Below, one piece after another: positions 38,994 to 50,038 of a DNA stretch of 64,000 nt (position 1 is its first letter; the number at the start of each line of letters is the position of its first letter). Location: the NCBI RefSeq assembly GCF_032854445.1, contig NW_027018059.1:34868-98867 (forward strand). Reading direction: 5' to 3'. The stretch comes from Liolophura sinensis. Taxonomy: Eukaryota > Mollusca > Polyplacophora > Chitonida > Chitonidae. The notes beneath the pieces were generated by a model. That model was not told where the DNA came from. It did no database searches and worked only from the letters and a program-made list of their open reading frames with translations. The position numbers and the translations under genes were made by a program.

Positions 38994-41900
38994 TAAAAAG
39001 TTGAATATAGTAATAACCAGTCGCGATCGTACATAGTTAATGTAGCCGATTTCAATTAGCAAAAAGACCAGGCAAAAATCCAAAAGTAGAAAAACTGTTC
39101 CAATGCTGCTGGTAAGAGGCTAATCCGACGTATTTTGTGACGAGAAATCGAATGGTGCAAACCGCGTTGCTCTCCGACCAATACTTTTGGCTGTAGCCAC
39201 AAATGAATAATCAATGATGTCAAGATCACGTGCCCAGCAACGGCTCTTACTCCATGGAAACCAAGGAAATTTGCAATTTTTCAACAGCTGGAGATGCCTG
39301 GCCCAATTGCGCATCCTTTGGCACCTTATTGATGTGGGTAAGTGTTCAATTGTACTTTTTACAGCGGATTGTATCAAGTACCTTGCGTTTTTTTTATATA
39401 CAAATGGTGTGGTTTTTCTACATGTAGATAAAGACATTGAGTTTGTCTTCGACTTAGAAGTAAGACATTTGCTGGGTGAGTTAAATGGGCTTGGCCCAAA
39501 GATTTGACGTCGTCTGGGCTACCGAAGGGCACATAACTTATAATGAAAAGTTGAATATAGTAATGACCAGTCGCGATTGTACATAGTTAATGTAGCCGAT
39601 TTCAATTCGCAAAAAGACCAGGCAAAAATCCAAAAGTAGAAAAACTGTTCCAATGCTGCTGGTAAGAGGCTAATCCGACGTATTTTGTGACGAGAAATCG
39701 AATGGTGCAAACCGCGTTGCTCTCCGACCAATACTTTTGGCTGTAGCCACAAGTGAATAATCAATGATGTCAAGATCACGTGCCCAGCAACGGCTCTTAC
39801 TCCATGGAAACCAAGGAAATTTGCAATTTTTCAACAGCTGGAGATGCCTGGCCCAATTGCGCATCCTTTGGCACCTTATTGATGTGGGTCAGTGTTCAAT
39901 TGTTCTTTTTACAGCGGATTGTATCAAGTACCTTTTGTTTTTTTTACATACAAATGGTGTGGTTTTTCTACATGTAGATAAAGACATTGAGTTTGTCTTC
40001 GACTTAGAAGTAAGACATTTGTTGGGTGAGTTAAATGGGCTTGACCCAAAGATTTGACGTCGTCTGGGCTACCGAAGGGCACATAACTTATAATGAAAAG
40101 TTGAATATAGTAATGACCAGTCGCGATTGTACATAGTTAATGCAGCCGATTTCAATTAGCAAAAAGACCAGGCAAAAATCCAAAAGTGGAAAAACTGTTC
40201 CAATGCTGCTGGTAAGAGGCTAATCCGACGTATTTTGTGACGAGAAATCGAATGGTGCAAACCGCGTTGCTCTCCGACCAATACTTTTGGCTGTAGCCAC
40301 AAATGAATAATCAATGATGTCAAGATCACGTGCCCAGCAACGGCTCTTACTCCATGGAAACCAAGGAAATTTGCAATTTTTCAACAGCTGGAGATGCCTG
40401 GCCCAATTGCGCATCCTTTGGCACCTTATTGATGTGGGTCAGTGTTCAATTGTACTTTTTACAGCGGGTTGTATCTAGTACCTTGTGTTTTTTTTATATA
40501 CAAATGGTGTGGTTTTTCTACATGTAGATAAAGACATTGAGTTTGTCTTCGACTTAGAAGTAAGACATTTGCTGGGTGAGTTAAATGGGCTTGGCCCAAA
40601 GATTTGACGTCGTCTGGGCTACCGAAGGGCACATAACTTATAATGAAATGTTGAATATAGTAATGACCAGTCGCGATTGTACATAGTTAATGTAGCCGAT
40701 TTCAATTAGCAAAATGACCAGGCAAAAATCCAAAAGTAGAAAAACTGTTCCAATGCTGCTGGTAAGAGGCTAATCCGACGTATTTTGTGACGAGAAATCG
40801 AATGGTGCAAACCGCGTTGCTCTCCGACCAATACTTTTGGCTGTAGCCACAAATGAATAATCAATGATGTCAAGATCACGTGCCCAGCAACGGCTCTTAC
40901 TCCATGGAAACCAAGGAAATTTGCAATTTTTCAACAGCTGGAGATGCCTGGCCCAATTGCGCATCCTTTGGCACCTTATTGATGTGGGTCAGTGTTCAAT
41001 TGTACTTTTTACAGCGGATTGTATCAAGTACCTTGTGTTTTTTTTATATACAAATGGTGTGGTTTTTCTACATGTAGATAAAGACATTGAGCTTGTCTTC
41101 GACTTAGAAGTAAGACATTTGCTGGGTGAGTTAAATGGGCTTGGCCCAAAGATTTGACGTCGTCTGGGCTACCGAAGGGCACATAACTTATAATGAAAAG
41201 TTGAATATAGTAATGACCAGTCGCGATCGTACATAGTTAATGTAGCCGATTTCAATTCGCAAAAAGACCAGGCAAAAATCCAAAAGTAGAAAAACTGTTC
41301 CAATGCTGCTGGTAAGAGGCTAATCCGACGTATTTTGTGACGAGAAATCGAATGGTGCAAACCGCGTTGCTCTCCGACCAATACTTTTGGCTGTAGCCAC
41401 AAATGAATAATCAATGATGTCAAGATCACGTGCCCAGCAACGGCTCTTACTCCATGGAAACCAAGGAAATTTGCAATTTTTCAACAGCTGGAGATGCCTG
41501 GCCCAATTGCGCATCCTTTGGCACCTTATTGATGTGGGTCAGTGTTCAATTGTACTTTTTACAGCGGGTTGTATCAAGTACCTTGTGTTTTTTTATATAC
41601 AAATGGTGTGGTTTTTCTACATGTAGATAAAGACATTGAGTTTGTCTTCGACTTAGAAGTAAGACATTTGCTGGGTGAGTTAAATGGGCTTGGCCCAAAG
41701 ATTTGACGTCGTCTGGGCTACCGAAGGGCACATAACTTATAATGAAAAGTTGAATATAGTAATGACCAGTCGCGATTGTACATAGTTAATGTAGCCGATT
41801 TCAATTCGCAAAAAGACCAGGCAAAAATCCAAAAGTAGAAAAACTGTTCCAATGCTGCTGGTAAGAGGCTAATCCGACGTATTTTGTGACGAGAAATCAA

Positions 41901-42890
41901 ATGGTGCAAACCGCGTTGCTCTCCGACCAATACTTTTGGCTGTAGCCACAAATGAATAATCAATGATGTCAAGATCACGTGCCCAGCAACGGCTCTTACT
42001 CCATGGAAACCAAGGAAATTTGCAATTTTTCAACAGCTGGAGATGCCTGGCCCAATTGCGCATCCTTTGGCACCTTATTGATGTGGGTCAGTGTTTAATT
42101 GTACTTTTTACAGCGGATTGTATCAAGTACCTTTTGTTTTTTTTATATACAAATGGTGTGGTTTTTCTACATGTAGATAAAGACATTGAGTTTGTCTTCG
42201 ACTTAGAAGTAAGACATTTGTTGGGTGAGTTAAATGGGCTTGGCCCAAAGATTTGACGTCGTCTGGGCTACCGAAGGGCACATAACTTATAATGAAAAAT
42301 TGAATATAGTAATGACCAGTCGCGATTGTACATAGCTAATGTACCCGATTTCAATTCGCAAAAAGACCAGGCAAAACTCCAAAAGTGGAAAAACTGTTCC
42401 AATGCTGCTGGTAAGAAGCTAATCGGACGTATTTTGTGACGAGAAATCGAATGGTGCAAACCGCGTTGCTCTCCGACCAATACTTTTGACTGTAGCCACA
42501 AATGAATAATCAATGATGTCAAGATCACGTGCCCAGCAACGGCTCTTACTCCATGGAAACCAAGGAAATTTGCAATTTTTCAACAGCTGGAGATGCCTGG
42601 CCCAATTGCGCATCCTTTGGCACCTTATTGATGTGGGTCAGTGTTCAATTGTACTTTTTACAGCGGATTGTATCAAGTACCTTGTGTTTTTTTTATATAC
42701 AAATGGTGTGGTTTTTCTACATGTAGATAAAGACATTGAGTTTGTCTTCGACTTAGAAGTAAGACATTTGCTGGGTGAGTTAAATGGGCTTGGCCCAAAG
42801 ATTTGACGTCGTCTGGGCTACCGAAGGGCACATAACTTATAATGAAAAGTTGAATATAGTAATGACCAGTCGCGATTGTACATAGTTAAT
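38994..42890 (+). repeat. Large tandem duplication, copy B part 1
   Basis: Monomers start at 39042, 39592, 40142, 40692, 41242, 41791 and 42341. They reproduce 33496-37393 in the same order at 5498 bp, including both seven-T monomers. The match ends at the next monomer start, where this copy reads GCAGCC with a TTAGC site and copy A reads GTAGCC with TTCGC. Confidence 0.9.
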
Positions 42891-43440
42891 GCAGCCGATT
42901 TCAATTAGCAAAAAGACCAGGCAAAAATCCAAAAGTGGAAAAACTGTTCCAATGCTGCTGGTAAGAGGCTAATCCGACGTATTTTGTGACGAGAAATCGA
43001 ATGGTGCAAACCGCGTTGCTCTCCGACCAATACTTTTGGCTGTAGCCACAAATGAATAATCAATGATGTCAAGATCACGTGCCCAGCAACGGCTCTTACT
43101 CCATGGAAACCAAGGAAATTTGCAATTTTTCAACAGCTGGAGATGCCTGGCCCAATTGCGCATCCTTTGGCACCTTATTGATGTGGGTCAGTGTTCAATT
43201 GTACTTTTTACAGCGGATTGTATCAAGTACCTTTTGTTTTTTTTATATACAAATGGTGTGGTTTTTCTACATGTAGATAAAGACATTGAGTTTGTCTTCG
43301 ACTTAGAAGTAAGACATTTGCTGGGTGAGATAAATGGGCTTGGCCCAAAGATTTGACGTCGTCTGGGCTACCGAAGGGCACATAACTTATAATGAAAAGT
43401 TGAATATAGTAATGACCAGTCGCGATTGTACATAGTTAAT
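42891..43440 (+). repeat. Extra monomer present only in the second copy of the tandem duplication
   Basis: This single 550-bp unit separates the two matching parts of copy B. It opens with GCAGCC and has TTAGC, AGTGGA, CTTTTGT and GAGATAAAT. Its closest relative in the window appears to be the monomer at 46194, which has the same marker set up to the last 50 bases. It is either a one-unit gain in copy B or a one-unit loss from copy A by unequal exchange. Confidence 0.85.
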
Positions 43441-43441
43441 G

Positions 43442-45020
43442 TAGCCGATTTCAATTCGCAAAAAGACCAGGCAAAAATCCAAAAGTAGAAAAACTGTTCC
43501 AATGCTGCTGGTAAGAGGCTAATCCGACGTATTTTGTGACGAGAAATCGAATGGTGCAAACCGCGTTGCTCTCCGACCAATACTTTTGGCTGTAGCCACA
43601 AATGAATAATCAATGATGTCAAGATCACGTGCCCAGCAACGGCTCTTACTCCATGGAAACCAAGGAAATTTGCAATTTTTCAACAGCTGGAGATGCCTGG
43701 CCCAATTGCGCATCCTTTGGCACCTTATTGATGTGGGTCAGTGTTCAATTGTACTTTTTACAGCGGATTGTATCAAGTACCTTGTGGTTTTTTTATATAC
43801 AGATGGTGTGGTTTTTCTACATGTAGATAAAGACATTGAGTTTGTCTTCGACTTAGAAGTAAGACATTTGCTGGGTGAGTTAAATGGGCTTGGCCCAAAG
43901 ATTTGACGTCGTCTGGGCTACCGAAGGGCACATAACGTATAATAAAAAGTCGAATATAGTAATGACCAGTCGCGATTGTACATAGTTAATGTAGCCGATT
44001 TCAATTAGCAAAAAGACCAGGCAAAAATCCAAAAGTAGAAAAACTGTTCCAATGCTGCTGGTAAGAGGCTAATCCGACGTATTTTGTGACGAGAAATCGA
44101 ATGGTGCAAACCGCGTTGCTCTCCGACCAATACTTTTGGCTGTAGCCACAAATGAATAATCAATGATGTCAAGATCACGTGCCCAGCAACGGCTCTTACT
44201 CCATGGAAACCAAGGAAATTTGCAATTTTTCAACAGCTGGAGATGCCTGGCCCAATTGCGCATCCTTTGGCACCTTATTGATGTGGGTCAGTGTTTAATT
44301 GTACTTTTTACAGCGGATTGTATCTAGTACCTTTTGTTTTTTTTATATACAAATGGTGTGGTTTTTCTACATGTAGATAAAGACATTGAGTTTGTCTTCG
44401 ACTTAGAAGTAAGACATTTGCTGGGTGAGTTAAATGGGCTTGGCCCAAAGATTTGACGTCGTCTGGGCTACCGAAGGGCACATAACTTATAATGAAAAGT
44501 TGAATATAGTAATGACCAGTCGCGATCGTACATAGTTAATGTAGCCGATTTCAATTCGCAAAAAGACCAGGCAAAAATCCAAAAGTAGAAAAACTGTTCC
44601 AATGCTGCTGGTAAGAGGCTAATCCGACGTATTTTGTGACGAGAAATCGAATGGTGCAAACCGCGTTGCTCTCCGACCAATACTTTTGGCTGTAGCCACA
44701 AATGAATAATCAATGATGTCAAGATCACGTGCCCAGCAACGGCTCTTACTCCATGGAAACCAAGGAAATTTGCAATTTTTCAACAGCTGGAGATGCCTGG
44801 CCCAATTGCGCATCCTTTGGCACCTTATTGATGTGGGTCAGTGTTCAATTGTACTTTTTACAGCGGGTTGTATCAAGTACCTTGTGTTTTTTTATATACA
44901 AATGGTGTGGTTTTTCTACATGTAGATAAAGACATTGAGTTTGTCTTCGACTTAGAAGTAAGACATTTGCTGGGTGAGTTAAATGGGCTTGGCCCAAAGA
45001 TTTGACGTCGTCTGGGCTAC
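43442..45020 (+). repeat. Large tandem duplication, copy B part 2
   Basis: Monomers start at 43441, 43991 and 44541 and match 37394-38970 at 6048 bp. Differences seen are CGATT here versus CGATC near 43977/37929, and TATCTAG versus TATCAAG near 44331/38283. The match ends about 25 bases after a four-base tandem duplication at 45017-45024. Confidence 0.85.
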
Positions 45021-45024
45021 CTAC
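45017..45024 (+). repeat. Four-base tandem duplication CTAC-CTAC
   Basis: All other monomers read GGGCTACCGAAGG; this one reads GGGCTACCTACCGAAGG and is 553 bp long despite a seven-T tract. It sits within about 25 bases of the point where the second copy of the large duplication stops matching the first. Confidence 0.9.
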
Positions 45025-45643
45025 CGAAGGGCACATAACTTATAATGAAAAGTTGAATATAGTAATGACCAGTCGCGATTGTACATAGTTAATGTAGCCG
45101 ATTTCAATTCGCAAAAAGACCAGGCAAAAATCCAAAAGTGGAAAAACTGTTCCAATGCTGCTGGTAAGAGGCTAATCCGACGTATTTTGTGACGAGAAAT
45201 CGAATGGTGCAAACCGCGTTGCTCTCCGACCAATACTTTTGGCTGTAGCCACAAATGAATAATCAATGATGTCAAGATCACGTGCCCAGCAACGGCTCTT
45301 ACTCCATGGAAACCAAGGAAATTTGCAATTTTTCAACAGCTGGAGATGCCTGGCCCAATTGCGCATCCTTTGGCACCTTATTGATGTGGGTCAGTGTTCA
45401 ATTGTACTTTTTACAGCGGATTGTATCAAGTACCTTTTGTTTTTTTTAAATACAAATGGTGTGGTTTTTCTACATGTAGATAAAGACATTGAGTTTGTCT
45501 TCGACTTAGAAGTAAGACATTTGTTGGGTGAGTTAAATGGGCTTGGCCCAAAGATTTGACGTCGTCTGGGCTACCGAAGGGCACATAACTTATAATGAAA
45601 AATTGAATATAGTAATGACCAGTCGCGATTGTACATAGCTAAT

Positions 45644-48600
45644 GTACCCGATTTCAATTCGCAAAAAGACCAGGCAAAAATCCAAAAGTGGAAAAACTGT
45701 TCCAATGCTGCTGGTAAGAGGCTAATCCGACGTATTTTGTGACGAGAAATCGAATGGTGCAAACCGCGTTGCTCTCCGACCAATACTTTTGACTGTAGCC
45801 ACAAATGAATAATCAATGATGTCAAGATCACGTGCCCAGCAACGGCTCTTACTCCATGGAAACCAAGGAAATTTGCAATTTTTCAACAGCTGGAGATGCC
45901 TGGCCCAATTGCGCATCCTTTGGCACCTTATTGATGTGGGTCAGTGTTCAATTGTACTTTTTACAGCGGATTGTATCAAGTACCTTGTGTTTTTTTTATA
46001 TACAAATGGTGTGGTTTTTCTACATGTAGATAAAGACATTGAGTTTGTCTTCGACTTAGAAGTAAGACATTTGCTGGGTGAGTTAAATGGGCTTGGCCCA
46101 AAGATTTGACGTCGTCTGGGCTACCGAAGGGCACATAACTTATAATGAAAAGTTGAATATAGTAATGACCAGTCGCGATTGTACATAGTTAATGCAGCCG
46201 ATTTCAATTAGCAAAAAGACCAGGCAAAAATCCAAAAGTGGAAAAACTGTTCCAATGCTGCTGGTAAGAGGCTAATCCGACGTATTTTGTGACGAGAAAT
46301 CGAATGGTGCAAACCGCGTTGCTCTCCGACCAATACTTTTGGCTGTAGCCACAAATGAATAATCAATGATGTCAAGATCACGTGCCCAGCAACGGCTCTT
46401 ACTCCATGGAAACCAAGGAAATTTGCAATTTTTCAACAGCTGGAGATGCCTGGCCCAATTGCGCATCCTTTGGCACCTTATTGATGTGGGTCAGTGTTCA
46501 ATTGTACTTTTTACAGCGGATTGTATCAAGTACCTTTTGTTTTTTTTATATACAAATGGTGTGGTTTTTCTACATGTAGATAAAGACATTGAGTTTGTCT
46601 TCGACTTAGAAGTAAGACATTTGCTGGGTGAGATAAATGGGCTTGGCCCAAAGATTTGACGTCGTCTGGGCTACCGAAGGGCACATAACTTATAATGAAA
46701 AATTGAATATAGTAATGACCAGTCGCGATTGTACATAGCTAATGTACCCGATTTCAATTCGCAAAAAGACCAGGCAAAAATCCAAAAGTGGAAAAACTGT
46801 TCCAATGCTGCTGGTAAGAAGCTAATCCGACGTATTTTGTGACGAGAAATCGAATGGTGCAAACCGCGTTGCTCTCCGACCAATACTTTTGGCTGTAGCC
46901 ACAAATGAATAATCAATGATGTCAAGATCACGTGCCCAGCAACGGCTCTTACTCCATGGAAACCAAGGAAATTTGCAATTTTTCAACAGCTGGAGATGCC
47001 TGGCCCAATTGCGCATCCTTTGGCACCTTATTGATGTGGGTCAGTGTTCAATTGTACTTTTTACAGCGGATTGTATCAAGTACCTTGTGTTTTTTTTATA
47101 TACAAATGGTGTGGTTTTTCTACATGTAGATAAAGACATTGAGTTTGTCTTCGACTTAGAAGTAAGACATTTGCTGGGTGAGTTAAATGGGCTTGGCCCA
47201 AAGATTTGACGTCGTCTGGGCTACCGAAGGGCACATAACTTATAATAAAAAGTTGAATATAGTAATGACCAGTCGCGATCGTACATAGTTAATGTAGCCG
47301 ATTTCAATTAGCAAAAAGACCAGGCAAAAATCCAAAAGTAGAAAAACTGTTCCAATGCTGCTGGTAAAAGGCTAATCCGACGTATTTTGTGACGAGAAAT
47401 CGAATGGTGCAAACCGCGTTGCTCTCCGACCAATACTTTTGGCTGTAGCCACAAATGAATAATCAATGATGTCAAGATCACGTGCCCAGCAACGGCTCTT
47501 ACTCCATGGAAACCAAGGAAATTTGCAATTTTTCAACAGCTGGAGATGCCTGGCCCAATTGCGCATCCTTTGGCACCTTATTGATGTGGGTCAGTGTTCA
47601 ATTGTACTTTTTACAGCGGATTGTATCAAGTACCTTGTGTTCTTTTTATATACAAATGGTGTGGTTTTTATACATGTAGATAAAGACATTGAGTTTGTCT
47701 TCGACTTAGAAGTAAGACATTTGTTGGGTGAGTTAAATGGGCTTGGCCCAAAGATTTGACGTCGTCTGGGCTACCGAAGGGCACATAACTTATAATGAAA
47801 AATTGAATATAGTAATGACCAGTCGCGATTGTACATAGCTAATGTACCCGATTTCAATTCGCAAAAAGACCAGGCAAAAATCCAAAAGTGGAAAAACTGT
47901 TCCAATGCTGCTGGTAAGAAGCTAATCGGACGTATTTTGTGACGAGAAATCGAATGGTGCAAACCGCGTTGCTCTCCGACCAATACTTTTGGCTGTAGCC
48001 ACAAATGAATAATCAATGATGTCAAGATCACGTGCCCAGCAACGGCTCTTACTCCATGGAAACCAAGGAAATTTGCAATTTTTCAACAGCTGGAGATGCC
48101 TGGCCCAATTGCGCATCCTTTGGCACCTTATTGATGTGGGTCAGTGTTCAATTGTACTTTTTACAGCGGATTGTATCAAGTACCTTGTGTTTTTCTTATA
48201 TACAAATGGTGTGGTTTTTCTACATGTAGATAAAGACATTGAGTTTGTCTTCGACTTAGAAGTAAGACATTTGCTGGGTGAGTTAAATGGGCTTGGCCCA
48301 AAGATTTGACGTCGTCTGGGCTACCGAAGGGCACATAACTTATAATGAAAAGTTGAATATAGTAATGACCAGTCGCGATCGTACATAGTTAATGTAGCCG
48401 ATTTCAATTAGCAAAAAGACCAGGCAAAATCCAAAAGTGGAAAAACTGTTCCAATGCTGCTGGTAAGAGGCTAATCCGACGTATTTTGTGACGAGAAATC
48501 GAATGGTGCAAACCGCGTTGCTCTCCGACCAATACTTTTGGCTGTAGCCACAAATGAATAATCAATGATGTCAAGATCACGTGCCCAGCAACGGCTCTTA

Positions 48601-49488
48601 CTCCATGGAAACCAAGGAAATTTGCAATTTTTCAACAGCTGGAGATGCCTGGCCCAATTGCGCATCCTTTGGCACCTTATTGATGTGGGTCAGTGTTTAA
48701 TTGTACTTTTTACAGCGGATTGTATCAAGTACCTTTGTTTTTTTTATATACAAATGGTGTCGTTTTCTACATGTAGATAAAGACATTGAGTTTGTCTTCG
48801 ACTTAGAAGTAAGACATTGTTGGGTGAGTTAAATGGGCTTGGCCCAAAGATTTGACGTCGTCTGGGCTACCGAAGGGCACATAACTTATAATGAAAAATT
48901 GAATATAGTAATGACCAGTCGCGATTGTACATAGCTAATGTACCCGATTTCAATTCGCAAAAAGACCAGGCAAAAATCCAAAGTGGAAAAACTGTTCCAA
49001 TGCTGCTGGTAAGAAGCTAATCGGACGTATTTTGTGACGAGAAATCGAATGGTGCAAACCGCGTTGCTCTCCGACCAATACTTTTGGCTGTAGCCACAAA
49101 TGAATAATCAATGATGTCAAGATCACGTGCCCAGCAACGGCTCTTACTCCATGGAAACCAAGGAAATTTGCAATTTTTCAACAGCTGGAGATGCCTGGCC
49201 CAATTGCGCATCCTTTGGCACCTTATTGATGTGGGTCAGTGTTCAATTGTACTTTTTACAGCGGATTGTATCAAGTACCTTGTGTTTTTTTTATATACAA
49301 ATGGTGTGGTTTTTCTACATGTAGATAAAGACATTGAGTTTGTCTTCGACTTAGAAGTAAGACATTTGCTGGGTGAGTTAAATGGGCTTGGCCCAAAGAT
49401 TTGACGTCGTCTGGGCTACCGAAGGGCACATAACTTATAATGAAAAGTTGAATATAGTAATGACCAGTCGCGATTGTACATAGTTAAT
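45644..49488 (+). repeat. Local two-monomer (about 1.1-kb) higher-order repeat
   Basis: Monomers that open with GTACCCGATT start at 45644, 46744, 47844 and 48940. They alternate with monomers that open with GCAGCC or GTAGCC and end in GAAAAATTG with CATAGCTAATG (46194, 47294 and 48394). The GTACCC monomers share TTCGC, AGTGGA and CTTGTGT; the last three also share AGAAGCTAATC. Elsewhere the same GTACCC class is ten monomers apart (25844, 31344, 36843, 42341), so the pair was amplified locally. The alternating monomers vary more, with private changes at 47641-47672 (TTCTTTTTATA, TTTTTATACATG). Confidence 0.85.
48394..49488 (+). repeat. Two monomers with several one-base deletions
   Basis: The monomer at 48394 is 546 bp with single-base losses near 48427 (an A-run), 48735 (T-run before GTTTTT), 48773 (GTTTTC) and 48819 (ACATTGTTGG). 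The monomer at 48940 is 549 bp with one A lost near 48980. Most losses fall in homopolymer runs, which suggests either relaxed homogenisation or uncorrected consensus errors. Confidence 0.85.
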
Positions 49489-50038
49489 GTAGCCGATTTC
49501 AATTAGCAAAAAGACCAGGCAAAAATCCAAAAGCAGAAAAACTGTTCCAATGCTGCTGGTAAGAGGCTAATCCGACGTATTTTGTGACGAGAAATCAAAT
49601 GGTGCAAACCGCGTTGCTCTCCGACCAATACTTTTGGCTGTAGCCACAAATGAATAATCAATGATGTCAAGATCACGTGCCCAGCAACGGCTCTTACTCC
49701 ATGGAAACCAAGGAAATTTGCAATTCTTCAACAGCTGGAGATGCCTGGCCCAATTGCGCATCCTTAGGCACCTTATTGATGTGGGTCAGTGTTCAATTGT
49801 ACTTTTTACAGCGGATTGTATCAAGTACCTTGTGGTTTTTTTATATACAAATGGTGTGGTTTTTCTACATGTAGATAAAGACATTGAGTTTGTCTTCGAC
49901 TTAGAAGTAAGACATTTGCTGGGTGAGTTAAATGGACTTGGCCCAAAGATTTGACGTCGTCTGGGCTACCGAAGGGCACATAACTTATAATGAAAAGTTG
50001 AATATAGTAATGACCAGTCGCGATTGTACATAGTTAAT

